Below are positions 15,177 through 23,120 of a stretch of 31,870 nt of DNA, piece by piece. Both the position numbers and the translations under genes were made by a program. This DNA comes from JAFAHD01 sp035654355 (GTDB taxonomy: Bacteria; Vulcanimicrobiota; Vulcanimicrobiia; Eremiobacterales; Eremiobacteraceae). The DNA is taken from positions 1 through 31,870 of the forward strand of contig DASRXC010000171.1 of assembly GCA_035654355.1 (NCBI GenBank), given 5' to 3'. The notes beneath the pieces were generated by a model that was given only the letters and a program-made list of their open reading frames with translations, was not told where the DNA came from and made no database searches. How positions within the stretch are numbered: the first letter of the stretch is position 1; every line of letters begins with the position of its first letter.

Positions 15177-15819
15177 TTAGGCGCCCGCTTTGCGTGCCTC
15201 GGCAAACAGGCGCGACTTTGGCATTTCGCCGCTGCCGGCAAAGACGATGGTACCATTTGCGTCGACGATGTAGATCGTGGGAAAAGCGTCCAGGCCCCAC
15301 GTCGTCGCCGTCTTCAATTCCGGATCGAACGCACACGGCCACGTGATCCCGAAGTACTTATCGAACTGATCGACGTCAGCTTGGTTCTCTGGAATCGGAT
15401 TGCCCTCGGTCGAACCGGCGGCATAGGGCGAACCGGTGATCGACACCATGCCGAAGCGCGACTCTGGAATCGCGGCGCGTAGCTCTTTCAAAACCGCGGT
15501 CATGCGCTGGCAGTGTGGGCACCACGTGGCGAAGAGCTCGAGCAAATACGGCTTGCCCGCGAACGTCGAATTGTTGATCTGTCCGAGCGCCGTCTGCACT
15601 TCGAACGGCGGTGCTTGGGTGCCGGTTTTTGCGCAACGGCGGCACCGAGGGAACCGCGTTCGGGGCGACCGCCGCGCTTGGAAGATTGTGTTTTTGCGAC
15701 AACGCGTACACTACGATGAGGATGACCACGAGGACGCCGCCGACGAGCGACACAATCGTCAGCCAGGGGGGGCCGCCGGTCGCCTTCTTGGGAGTTGTCG
15801 ACGCTTGTCGCTTGCTCAC
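15177..15819 (-). pseudogene. TlpA-like membrane-anchored thioredoxin, split by a frameshift
   Basis: Two frames together make one typical protein. From GTG 15819 the first frame gives MSKRQASTTPKKATGG, a membrane helix (WLTIVSLVGGVLVVILIVVYAL) and a linker ending PSVPPLRK. The second frame continues TGTQAPPFEVQTALGQ, then the thioredoxin fold with active site WCPHC and the cis-Pro loop DAFPTIYIVD. The switch point is a run of five A (minus strand; 15626-15630). Removing one A joins the frames into 213 residues. Without it, the redox domain could start only at GTG 15599 and would lack an anchor. Sequencing error, a real mutation and slippage are all possible. It should reduce or form disulfides outside the membrane, perhaps for cytochrome c or copper proteins. 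Confidence 0.75.
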
Positions 15820-16239
15820 ATCATATCTCTGATCGCGCGCATCATCGTCGGGGGAGTCTTTCTCGCCGCGGGCGTCCTCAAGGTCGGGCACGCAGCAGAT
15901 CTCGGCTCGACGATCGTCGCATTTCGGCTGGGCCTGCCGCCCGCATTCGTCGGCTTTTCGGCGATCGCGTTGCCGCTGTTTGAAATCGTCTTAGGCGCAT
16001 ACCTGCTGCTCAGTTGGCAGTTGCGCATCGTCTCCGTCGTTGCGGCCGCATTGCTCGCGGTGTTCATCGCCGCGCTGGCGTCGGTCGTTATTCGCGGCAT
16101 TCCGACGCCATGCGGCTGCTTCGGACCGCGCGAAACCGATCCCGTGACGTGGTGGACGATCGCCCGCGATGGCGCGGCGATCGTCCCCGCGATCTATCTC
16201 GTATGGTGGTCGTGGCGCGCGAACCCGCGCGTCGGGTAA
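15805..16239 (+). CDS. MauE/DoxX-like membrane protein
   Basis: About 144 residues with four hydrophobic helices: ARIIVGGVFLAAGVLKV, a GFSAIALPLFEIVLGAYLLL segment, SVVAAALLAVFIAALASVV and AIVPAIYLVWW. The motif TPCGCFGPRE is the hallmark of MauE-type proteins, which help form disulfides or mature redox enzymes and usually pair with a thioredoxin. The only start near the first helix is TTG 15805 with GGGAG 10 bp upstream. The divergent thioredoxin gene starts at 15819 on the other strand, so their 5' ends would overlap by 15 bp. Pairing with that thioredoxin is likely. The start is the weak point of this call. Confidence 0.75.
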   Translation: MSLAHIISLIARIIVGGVFLAAGVLKVGHAADLGSTIVAFRLGLPPAFVGFSAIALPLFEIVLGAYLLLSWQLRIVSVVAAALLAVFIAALASVVIRGIPTPCGCFGPRETDPVTWWTIARDGAAIVPAIYLVWWSWRANPRVG

Positions 16240-16246
16240 CGGCCGG

Positions 16247-16717
16247 CTACTTCACCATGTCGATGGTGTCAGGGCCGACGCCGTGGATTTCGATGATGGT
16301 TTCGCCCTTCGCCGCCGCATAATGCGGCACGTTCGCCGGAACCCAGACGTACGATCCGGCTGGCAGCGCCACCATCTTCGAGGGATCCATCGTCTTGCCG
16401 ACTCCGACAAGCAGCGTTCCGCTCAAGACCGTGACCTGCTCGCTCTGCGGATGCGTGTGCGGTGGGAACTTGACGCCGTCTGCTAACTTGAGCCGCTCGG
16501 CGTACTGGCTGCCGGCCTGGCTCGGCTCGCCCGACAATATGGCTTGTTCGACGCCCGCGTATCCCTGAAGCGGTTCCCACTTCGCGCTTCCCGCTGGCAC
16601 GATGATCGGAGCAGCGGCACTTGGTGCGGCAGCAGTTGTGGCTGACGCGGTGCTCGATGAAGCCCCGAACATTGCGACGGCCGCGAGCAAACAAACGAAA
16701 ACGACGCCTTTGCCCAT
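16247..16717 (-). CDS. Exported cupin-domain protein
   Basis: A 156-residue protein with AGGAGG about 9 bp before the ATG. Residues 1-26 form a signal peptide (VVFVCLLAAVAMFGASSSTASA). Residues about 40-150 are a single cupin barrel: PPHTHPQSEQVTVLSG carries the His-His-Glu metal-binding cluster of motif 1, and the second motif is in VPANVPHYAAA. Small exported cupins bind a metal and may act as oxygenases, isomerases or binding proteins; the substrate cannot be inferred. It converges with the MauE-like gene, leaving 7 bp between the stops. Confidence 0.85.
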   Translation of the reverse strand: MGKGVVFVCLLAAVAMFGASSSTASATTAAAPSAAAPIIVPAGSAKWEPLQGYAGVEQAILSGEPSQAGSQYAERLKLADGVKFPPHTHPQSEQVTVLSGTLLVGVGKTMDPSKMVALPAGSYVWVPANVPHYAAAKGETIIEIHGVGPDTIDMVK

Positions 16718-16857
16718 GAAATGCCCTCCTTAAGAGACGCTTCGGCGAAGGCCCGATTCGTTCGCTACGAACGCCCGGCGCTCCCGGCTGCCAAGGATCA
16801 AAATGCCATTGGTCGGTTCCGAGCGGATGCTTGCATAGACCGAACGGCCGGCAGGTT

Positions 16858-17685
16858 TCAGGGTTTCACATCGTCGACGGTCGCGAGCAGGCCCGGTTCC
16901 AACCACATGCCGCCGTCCGCGACGAACACTGCGCCATTGACGTACGATGCGTCGTTCGAGAGCAAGAACGCAGCCGCGCGCGCGACTTCGTCGGACGTTT
17001 CGAGACGGCCGAGCGGTACGCGCCGCGCGATGCGCTCACGGATCGCTTCCGTTGGGAAAAGTTTTTCGGCCGCGCCTGGGGTGTTGACGACGCCTGGGCA
17101 CAGCGCATTCGTGCGGATTCCGTAACGTCCCCATTCGACCGCAAGCGTTTGCGTCACAGAGACAACCCCGGCTTTCGCGGCGGCTGAGTGGATCGTGCCC
17201 GGGCCACCGGTCCACGCGTAACTCGCGACCATGTTGAGGATCGAGCCACCGCGGCCGCGCGCGATCATCGCCTTGCCGGCGGAGCGCGAGCAATAGAACG
17301 TGCCATTAAGCACGATGCTGATGACGGCGTTCCAGCCGTTCGGCGACAGATCTTCGGCTCGTACGATGAAGTTGCCGGCGGCGTTGTTGATGAGGCAGTC
17401 GACGCCGCCATGACGGGCGACCACGCCGTCGATCAAGTCTTGCACCTGCTCCGGCACGCGCACATCGGCAGGCGCAGCTTCTGCGTCGCCGCCCGCATGC
17501 GCGATCGCCTCAACGGTTTGCGCGAGTGGCTCGGGCCTGCGTCCAGTGACGACAATGGTACCGCCAAGCGAGGCGAGATGCTCTGCCATTGCGCGCCCAA
17601 GACCGCTGCCGCCGCCGGTGATCACGATCGTCTTTCCGGAGAAGTCCGGCATGGCGCGCCATTTGACGAAAGCGGGTGAAATCAT
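16858..17685 (-). CDS. SDR oxidoreductase, 2,4-dienoyl-CoA reductase type
   Basis: A 275-residue Rossmann-fold NADPH-dependent short-chain dehydrogenase. The cofactor motif is TGGGSGLG at 24-30, with NNAAG at 100-104. The usual YxxxK is absent: the site reads HSAAAKAG. Instead Tyr156, Ser167 and Lys171 have the spacing of mitochondrial 2,4-dienoyl-CoA reductase (Tyr, +11 Ser, +4 Lys), and the block IHSAAAKAGV...TLAVEWGRYGIR matches bacterial FadH-like proteins. It should reduce 2,4-dienoyl-CoA during oxidation of unsaturated fatty acids. Start is uncertain among 17709, 17685 and 17652; 17685 has a GGTGAG nearby and gives the common MISP-type N-terminus. It is divergent from lutA. Confidence 0.85.
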   Translation of the reverse strand: MISPAFVKWRAMPDFSGKTIVITGGGSGLGRAMAEHLASLGGTIVVTGRRPEPLAQTVEAIAHAGGDAEAAPADVRVPEQVQDLIDGVVARHGGVDCLINNAAGNFIVRAEDLSPNGWNAVISIVLNGTFYCSRSAGKAMIARGRGGSILNMVASYAWTGGPGTIHSAAAKAGVVSVTQTLAVEWGRYGIRTNALCPGVVNTPGAAEKLFPTEAIRERIARRVPLGRLETSDEVARAAAFLLSNDASYVNGAVFVADGGMWLEPGLLATVDDVKP

Positions 17686-17711
17686 GGCGCTCACCAAAGC
17701 CATGCGCACGC

Positions 17712-18455
17712 ATGGAGACCACCGCAGCCGCGCCGCGTTATACGAGCGGACAACGCGTCGCGCTGTTCTTGCCGTGCTACGGCGACGTGCTGTTCCCCGA
17801 CGTGGGGCGCGCGATGGTCACGCTGTTCGCGCGCCTGGGCATTCGACTTGAGTATCCGCTCGATCAGACGTGTTGCGGTCAGCCCGCGTTCAATGCCGGT
17901 CATTGGGATGAGGCGCGCACGGTCGCGCAGCGTTTCGCAACTGTGTTTGACGGGTTTGACTGGATCGTCGTGCCATCGGGTTCGTGCGCGACGATGTGCC
18001 GCGTGTTTTATCCCTCGCTCGATCCGGCGCTCGCCCCGATCGGCGCGCGCGTGTACGAGCTCTCGACGTTCCTCGTCGATGTTATGGGCGTCGTCGACGT
18101 CGGCGCGCGCTTCCCATACGCGATCGCGTATCACGAGGGCTGTCATGCGCGGCGCGAGCTGCGCGTCGGCGACGCGCCGCTGCGCTTGTTGCGCGCGGTC
18201 CGCGAAGCGCGCATCGTCGACATCCCCTCCAGTGACGAGTGTTGCGGCTTCGGCGGACTGTTCAGCGTAAAGTTTGACGAACTCTCCGCCTCTATGGGCG
18301 AACGCAAATCCGCCAACGTTCGCGCTAGCGGCGCAGATGTTCTCGTCTCCGGCGACTCGAGCTGCCTCATGCAGATCGGCGGTCTGATGGCGCGCGATCC
18401 TGCGACACGCGGCATCCGCACGCTTCACATCGCCGAAGTGCTGGCATCGACATGA
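17712..18455 (+). CDS. lutA: Lactate utilisation protein LutA (CCG-domain)
   Basis: A 247-residue iron-sulfur oxidoreductase subunit with two CCG domains: TCCGQPAFNAGH near residues 56-67 and SDECCGFGGLFSV near 174-186, the ligand motifs of the LutA/YkgE/GlpC-like family. With LutB and LutC it oxidises L-lactate to pyruvate, feeding electrons to the respiratory chain at the cytoplasmic face. The ATG is chosen because the conserved GQRVALFLPCYGD begins soon after; there is no ribosome site. Only 26 bp separate this start from the divergent reductase start. The stop overlaps lutB (ATGA). Confidence 0.92.
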   Translation: METTAAAPRYTSGQRVALFLPCYGDVLFPDVGRAMVTLFARLGIRLEYPLDQTCCGQPAFNAGHWDEARTVAQRFATVFDGFDWIVVPSGSCATMCRVFYPSLDPALAPIGARVYELSTFLVDVMGVVDVGARFPYAIAYHEGCHARRELRVGDAPLRLLRAVREARIVDIPSSDECCGFGGLFSVKFDELSASMGERKSANVRASGADVLVSGDSSCLMQIGGLMARDPATRGIRTLHIAEVLAST

Positions 18456-19825
18456 TCCATTACGACCCACGCGCCGTCCATGGCGCGCTCACGCACCCTC
18501 ATGGGCCGCCCGGACTGCCCGCGACGATGGAACGGATCGTCGCTGATAAGCACGCCGCGCAAACGCAGGTCCCATGGCAACAACTGCGCGCGCGCGTGCA
18601 CGCGATCAAGCGTTACGCGGTCGCGAATCTCGGCTGGCTACTCACGGAATTCGAAAAGCAATTCAGCGCGCGCGGCGGCACGGTGCTGTGGGCGCGCACC
18701 GCCGATGAAGCGGCCGCGCACTTCCTCGACATCTGCAAGCGACATGGCGTGCGGTCGGTCGTCAAGGGCAAGTCGATGCTCTCAGAAGAGCTCGAGCTCA
18801 ACGAACGGCTTGCCACAGCCGGCATCGACGCGGTCGAGACGGACCTCGGCGAGTACATCGTGCAGCTGGCGGGTCAAAAGCCGTCGCACATCATCGCGCC
18901 GGCGCTACACCTGTCGCGTCAGGACATCGGCAAACTATTCGCCGCCAAACTCGGCATCGAGTACACCGACGACCCCCAAACGCTGCTCGCGGCAGCGCGC
19001 GCGCGCCTGCGCACACGCTATCTCGAAGCGGGCCTCGGCATGACCGGCGTAAATTTTGCCATCGCCGAAAGCGGCACGATCGTCACCGTCGAGAACGAAG
19101 GCAATCAGGCGCTTTCGGCGGCTGCACCGCCAGTCTACGTCGCGCTGATGGGCATCGAGAAAGTCATCCCACGCTTACTCGACTTGCCGCCGTTCTTGCA
19201 CGTCTTGGCGCGCGCCGCCACCGGACAGAAGCTATCCGTCTACACACATCACTTCTTGGGTCCGGAAGACGGGCGCACGTGGTATTGCATCATCATCGAT
19301 GCCGGGCGTACGAACGTGCTGGCCGACGAGGCGACGCGCGAGTCGCTGTACTGCATCCGTTGCGGCGCATGCATGAACGTCTGCCCGATCTACCGCCGCG
19401 TCGGCGGATGGGCGTACGGGTGGGTCTACCCGGGGCCGATCGGGTCCGTCGAAACGCCGCAGATGATCGGCGTCGAGCGCGCCGGCGAGTTGCCGTTCGC
19501 GTCGAGCTTGTGTGGCGCGTGTCAGCACGAATGCCCCGTGAACATCGATCTGCCGCATCAGCTCGTCTACATGCGGCATAAAGCCGTGCAACGCCGCGCG
19601 ATGGGCAAAGGTCTGGAACGGAGCGCGTTTCGTTTTTGGGCGCGTGCGATGTCGAGTCTGCCGGCGTACAAGCGAGCGGTCAGGCTGGCGCGCTTCGGCA
19701 CTGCGGCATCGGCTCGCATCGGATGGAAGCCGGGACCGCTTGCGGCGTGGACGCGATATCGCGATCTGCCGCCCATCGCCGCGGAGACGTTCAAAGAATG
19801 GTGGGAGCGGCGCGCGCAGTCATGA
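18452..19825 (+). CDS. lutB: Lactate utilisation protein LutB (ferredoxin-type)
   Basis: A 457-residue iron-sulfur protein. Residues about 60-285 form the LUD domain shared with LutC (VVKGKSMLSEELELNERL, GVNFAIAESGTIVTVENEGN). Ferredoxin-type cluster cysteines follow: CIRCGACMNVCP at 301-311 and CGACQHECP at 354-361. The C-terminal tail is the DUF3390-like extension (FKEWWERR). This is the complete LutB/YkgF architecture. It transfers electrons in lactate oxidation with LutA and LutC. Both ends overlap neighbours by 4 bp, so the three subunits are translationally coupled. Confidence 0.95.
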   Translation: MIHYDPRAVHGALTHPHGPPGLPATMERIVADKHAAQTQVPWQQLRARVHAIKRYAVANLGWLLTEFEKQFSARGGTVLWARTADEAAAHFLDICKRHGVRSVVKGKSMLSEELELNERLATAGIDAVETDLGEYIVQLAGQKPSHIIAPALHLSRQDIGKLFAAKLGIEYTDDPQTLLAAARARLRTRYLEAGLGMTGVNFAIAESGTIVTVENEGNQALSAAAPPVYVALMGIEKVIPRLLDLPPFLHVLARAATGQKLSVYTHHFLGPEDGRTWYCIIIDAGRTNVLADEATRESLYCIRCGACMNVCPIYRRVGGWAYGWVYPGPIGSVETPQMIGVERAGELPFASSLCGACQHECPVNIDLPHQLVYMRHKAVQRRAMGKGLERSAFRFWARAMSSLPAYKRAVRLARFGTAASARIGWKPGPLAAWTRYRDLPPIAAETFKEWWERRAQS

Positions 19826-20511
19826 CCGATTCAAATGCCGCGCGCGCGGCGATCCTCGACAAGATCAAGAACGCATTAGCCGGCGAACCGCCGTGCGAGC
19901 TGCCGCAGCCGACACCGGTGTTTGCGCCAGAAGCCGAGCCGGATCGCGCGGAGCTCGCGCAGATGTTCGCGCACGAGCTCGCGGCGCTCAAGGGCGAGAC
20001 GATTTTCGTGCAGGGCGCTGCGTTCATGCCGCGAGCGCTGGGCGTGCTCATGACGCAGCGCGGCCTGACGATGGCGGCGGTGCAGAACTCGTCGCGCGTC
20101 AGCGCTGCGCTCGCCAACCTCGCAGGGGATCGGTTTTTTCAAGCGTCCGGTGCATCGAAAGAGCGCATCGCGACGGCGAGTTGCGGCATCATCGAGGCCG
20201 ACGCGCTGCTGTCGGACACCGGATCGGTCGTCGCGCTTTTCAAGAATCGCGGCGAACGATTGCTGCCCTATCTGCCCCCGACATGCATCGTCATCGCCGA
20301 CGTGCAGCAACTGCGACCGCACATGGATGACGGTATCACCACACTCTATAGCGCCGCGGCCGAGGGCGCGTGCGGTGAAGGCGTCATCATTACCGGTCCA
20401 AGCCGTTCGGCGGATATCGAAAAGGTGCTCGTGCTCGGTGCGCACGGGCCGTCTGCGCTTATCGTGATGCTTTCCGGCATCTCGGAAGCAGGCGTTATAA
20501 CCGAGGCGTAA
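19822..20511 (+). CDS. lutC: Lactate utilisation protein LutC (LUD domain)
   Basis: A 229-residue LutC/YkgG protein, third subunit of the lactate dehydrogenase complex. The LUD domain is clear: GIIEADALLSDTGSVV, a late ITGPSRSADIEKVLVLGAHGP motif typical of the family, and a short C-terminus. ATGA overlap with lutB. The N-terminal part has the usual helical RAAILDKIKNAL. No lactate permease or LutR regulator is visible in the window. Confidence 0.93.
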   Translation: MTDSNAARAAILDKIKNALAGEPPCELPQPTPVFAPEAEPDRAELAQMFAHELAALKGETIFVQGAAFMPRALGVLMTQRGLTMAAVQNSSRVSAALANLAGDRFFQASGASKERIATASCGIIEADALLSDTGSVVALFKNRGERLLPYLPPTCIVIADVQQLRPHMDDGITTLYSAAAEGACGEGVIITGPSRSADIEKVLVLGAHGPSALIVMLSGISEAGVITEA

Positions 20512-20512
20512 G

Positions 20513-20550
20513 CGCCGTCAGGAGCGTTGGGACCCAGCTGCTGGACGGCG
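20513..20550 (+). terminator. Weak stem-loop between convergent lutC and the SRPBCC gene
   Basis: CGCCGTC (20513-20519) can pair with GACGGCG (20544-20550); the loop holds an inner CCAG/CTGG pair. It begins just after the lutC stop in a 51-bp convergent gap. There is no T-run, so this is only a possible terminator. Confidence 0.3.
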
Positions 20551-20562
20551 GCGCTGCGGTGC

Positions 20563-21114
20563 CTACGACCGAACTGCGCAGTCGCCGATCGAGCGCAGCA
20601 TCTGGCGGCGGATGTAGCCGCTGAACGGACCTGTGAACATCCAATAGAGACGGAACTTCACGAGACTTGCGCGATCGGTGCACCGTACGCGCGTCTGGGT
20701 CGATAGGGCCGAGCCCCCGCCGTCGGGCTGCACGCGGAAATTCCAGACGATCTTCGCATATCCGGGCTCGTCGAACGGCACGAACGCCGGAGCCTCGAAC
20801 CTACGCACTTCATATGCGGGCTGCCATGGCTTTCCGATCAAGCCGAACGCGATCTCATCATTCGGTCGCTCGCCGAGTAACGTAAAACCGGCGCGCAGCA
20901 ACATCCGCAACGTGAGGGGCGCAAAGGCGGCAGGCTTCGAGAAGTGTCCGCCACGGACCGCGAACAACGTGCGCGTGACCGACGACGAGTTGAGATCAGC
21001 CGTCCACAGGCATGCATACACGCGCTCAACCGGCGAATCGACAAAGACCTTATGCCGGCTCGCGACGTCCCAATGTGGGAGAAATTCGTCGATGAGCAGC
21101 GCGGAGGCTGTCAG
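20563..21114 (-). CDS. SRPBCC-superfamily protein with non-standard start
   Basis: From GTG 21021 only 152 residues are read, but the conserved N-terminus lies upstream in the same frame: LLIDEFLPHWDVASRHKVFV...SPVERVYACLWTAD. This is the typical opening of small START/SRPBCC lipid-binding-like proteins, followed by ALFAVRG-type and FRVQPDGGGSALSTQTRVRC strands and a C-terminal helix (FRLYWMFTGPFSGYIRRQML). Between the preceding in-frame stop and 21021 there is no ATG, GTG or TTG. CTG at 21114 overlaps the moeZ stop and CTG at 21099 is also possible. Role unknown, probably binding a hydrophobic ligand; downstream of moeZ on the same transcript. Confidence 0.65.
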   Translation of the reverse strand: MTASALLIDEFLPHWDVASRHKVFVDSPVERVYACLWTADLNSSSVTRTLFAVRGGHFSKPAAFAPLTLRMLLRAGFTLLGERPNDEIAFGLIGKPWQPAYEVRRFEAPAFVPFDEPGYAKIVWNFRVQPDGGGSALSTQTRVRCTDRASLVKFRLYWMFTGPFSGYIRRQMLRSIGDCAVRS

Positions 21115-22265
21115 TAGCGCGGCACCGCCGGATCGATCTCAACGCTCCACGCATCGATGCCGCCCGCCAAGTTCTTGGCGTTCGTGAAACCGGCTTGCCG
21201 CAGCATCTGCGTGGCGCGGGCGCTGCGCACGCCGCTATGGCAATAGACGACGATTTCGCGGTCGCGGTCCAATTCGTTCATGCGTTCGCGCAACTCGCGC
21301 AGCTCGATCCACTTCGTATACGCGAGCTTCGCCGTTTCCAGTTCGTCGGGGCGGCGAACGTCGAGCAACTCAACCGGGTGGCCCGCATCGAGCTTCGCTT
21401 TGAGCTGCTGCACGGAAACCTCGAAATCGTCCATCTCGTCCTTCTGCAACGGCGCGTCGCCGCACACGTTCTCGTAATCAGCGAGCTCGGTGATCGAGGG
21501 ATGCTCCCCACACACCGGGCAGGCTGGATCCTTGCGTATCTTAAGCTCGCGGAAGCGCATCTCGAGCGCATCGAAAAGCAGCAGCCGTCCGAGCAGCGAG
21601 TCGCCGATGCCGGCGATCAATTTGATCGCCTCGGTCGCTTGCACCAATCCGATGATGCCGGGCAGCACGCCGAGCACACCTGCCTGCGCGCACGAAGGCA
21701 CCGCGCCGGGTGGCGGCGGTTGCGGAAACACACAGCGATAGCACGGTCCGCGGCGCGCATCGAAGAGCGACGCCTGTCCCTCGAAGCGATAGACCGACCC
21801 GTACACGGTCGGTTTACCGAGCAAGACGCACGCATCGTTGACCAGAAAGCGCGTGGCGAAGTTGTCGCTGCCATCGACGATCACGTCGTACAACGATAAG
21901 ATCTCGCGCGCGTTCGCGCTGCTGAGCTGCATCTCGTACGGCTCTATCTTGACGTTCGGATTGATTTGCGCAAGTGTGCGCGAGGCCGATTCGGTCTTCG
22001 GTTTGCCGGCCATGCTGGTCGCGTGCAGCACTTGGCGGTGCAGGTTGGAAAGCTCGACGCGGTCGTAATCGACGACGCCGAGCGTGCCCACTCCTGCCGC
22101 AGCGAGATATAAGGCGGCGGGCGAACCGAGCCCGCCGGCGCCGATGAGCAGCACGCGCGCGTCTTTGAGACGCCGTTGGCCACGCTCACCAATCTCGGGC
22201 AGGGTGAGCTGGCGGCCGTAACGCGAGAGCTCTTCGGGCGTGAACGTTGTGGTTTGGACTGCCAT
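21111..22265 (-). CDS. moeZ: Adenylyltransferase/sulfurtransferase (ThiF-rhodanese, MoeZ type)
   Basis: A 384-residue E1-like enzyme fused to rhodanese. The ThiF/MoeB domain (1-250) has the nucleotide motif GAGGLGSP, VDYDRVELSNLHRQ and DGSDNFATRFLVND, and the zinc cysteines CYRC and CPVC. The rhodanese domain (about 285-380) has the active-site Cys342 in VVYCHSGVRS. Such proteins adenylate and thiocarboxylate small ubiquitin-like carriers (MoaD, ThiS, CysO) for molybdopterin, thiamine, cysteine or tRNA thiolation. No carrier gene is nearby, so the pathway is open. There is no ribosome site before the ATG. Confidence 0.93.
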   Translation of the reverse strand: MAVQTTTFTPEELSRYGRQLTLPEIGERGQRRLKDARVLLIGAGGLGSPAALYLAAAGVGTLGVVDYDRVELSNLHRQVLHATSMAGKPKTESASRTLAQINPNVKIEPYEMQLSSANAREILSLYDVIVDGSDNFATRFLVNDACVLLGKPTVYGSVYRFEGQASLFDARRGPCYRCVFPQPPPPGAVPSCAQAGVLGVLPGIIGLVQATEAIKLIAGIGDSLLGRLLLFDALEMRFRELKIRKDPACPVCGEHPSITELADYENVCGDAPLQKDEMDDFEVSVQQLKAKLDAGHPVELLDVRRPDELETAKLAYTKWIELRELRERMNELDRDREIVVYCHSGVRSARATQMLRQAGFTNAKNLAGGIDAWSVEIDPAVPRY

Positions 22266-22349
22266 AAGGATCGGATAGTTCGACGCGCGCGCGCCGTCAC
22301 GCTCCTCGCGTTTGACGCTAGCGGCGGTAGTGGCGGCGCTGCGTCTTTC

Positions 22350-23042
22350 CTACGAGGTAGCGGCGGCCGAGCGGCTTGCGACGAGGTTCCAGACCAGTGC
22401 CGCTACGATTCCACCCACGATCGGCCCGACGAAGAAGACCCAGAGCTGCGCGAGATAATCGCCTCCCGCATAAAGCGCCGGACCGAGACTGCGCGCCGGA
22501 TTGATCGATGCGTTGGTCACCGGGATTGCGACGAAGTTCGCCACCGCCAGCGCCGTGCCGATGGCGAGCCCGGCGAAGCCGCGATAGTCGGGATTATTGA
22601 TGGCGCCCAAAATCGTGAACACCAGCACGAACGTTGCGATGGCCTCGACGATCAGCGCGCCGGCGAGACCGACGCCAAGCGCCGAGTTATCGCCATAACC
22701 GTTGGCGACCGCCTGCGCCATGCTCGAATCGTATTTTCCGCTCAAGTAAAGCACCAGCACGAGCGTGCCCCAACCGCACGTACCGCCCAGCAGCTGAGCG
22801 ATGATGTACCACGGCGACTGCGCCCACTCAAATTTCTTGGCCACGCACAAGCCGATCGTCACCGCCGGGTTGATGTGGCAGCCGGAGATCGGGCCGATCG
22901 CATAGACCATCGCGAGCAGCGTGAAGCCGAACGCAAGAGCGATGCCGGCATGGCCGATCGCTTTGCCGTCGTACAGCGCTGTGCCGATGCCGACGAACAT
23001 AAGGACGAATGTGCCGACGAATTCTGCGATATAGCGATTCAT
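22350..23042 (-). CDS. aqpZ: Aquaporin (MIP family, AqpZ-like)
   Basis: A 230-residue channel with six hydrophobic helices and two half-helices bearing the NPA motifs: SGCHINPAVTIG in the first half and TNASINPARSLGP in the second. The Arg after the second NPA and the overall length resemble water-selective AqpZ; glycerol facilitators are longer and have Asp there. A small or neutral solute such as H2S or water cannot be distinguished by eye. GGGAGG lies 5 bp before the ATG. It is preceded on the same strand by a strong terminator, so it probably has its own promoter within or beyond that hairpin, or depends on read-through. Confidence 0.92.
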   Translation of the reverse strand: MNRYIAEFVGTFVLMFVGIGTALYDGKAIGHAGIALAFGFTLLAMVYAIGPISGCHINPAVTIGLCVAKKFEWAQSPWYIIAQLLGGTCGWGTLVLVLYLSGKYDSSMAQAVANGYGDNSALGVGLAGALIVEAIATFVLVFTILGAINNPDYRGFAGLAIGTALAVANFVAIPVTNASINPARSLGPALYAGGDYLAQLWVFFVGPIVGGIVAALVWNLVASRSAAATS

Positions 23043-23061
23043 CAGGGCCTCCCAAAAATAG

Positions 23062-23094
23062 AAAAAAGGCCGAGCGAGATGCTCGGCCGTTTTT
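23062..23094 (-). terminator. Intrinsic terminator of the sulfurtransferase gene (bidirectional shape)
   Basis: On the minus strand GGCCGAGC and GCTCGGCC form an 8-bp stem with a 5-nt loop (23068-23088), followed by six T (23067-23062). On the plus strand five T follow as well, at 23090-23094, but no plus-strand gene runs into it. It is the best terminator in the window. Confidence 0.88.
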
Positions 23095-23120
23095 CCCGGA
23101 AGCCCTTGGTTTCCTACGTG

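Noticed and set aside
16759..16773. Small CGTTCG/CGAACG hairpin upstream of the cupin gene
   Set aside because: Six base pairs with a 3-nt loop and no T-run is within chance for this base composition.
16858..17685. Treating the short-chain dehydrogenase as inactive because YxxxK is missing
   Set aside because: The Tyr/Ser/Lys spacing matches the 2,4-dienoyl-CoA reductase group, which uses this different arrangement.
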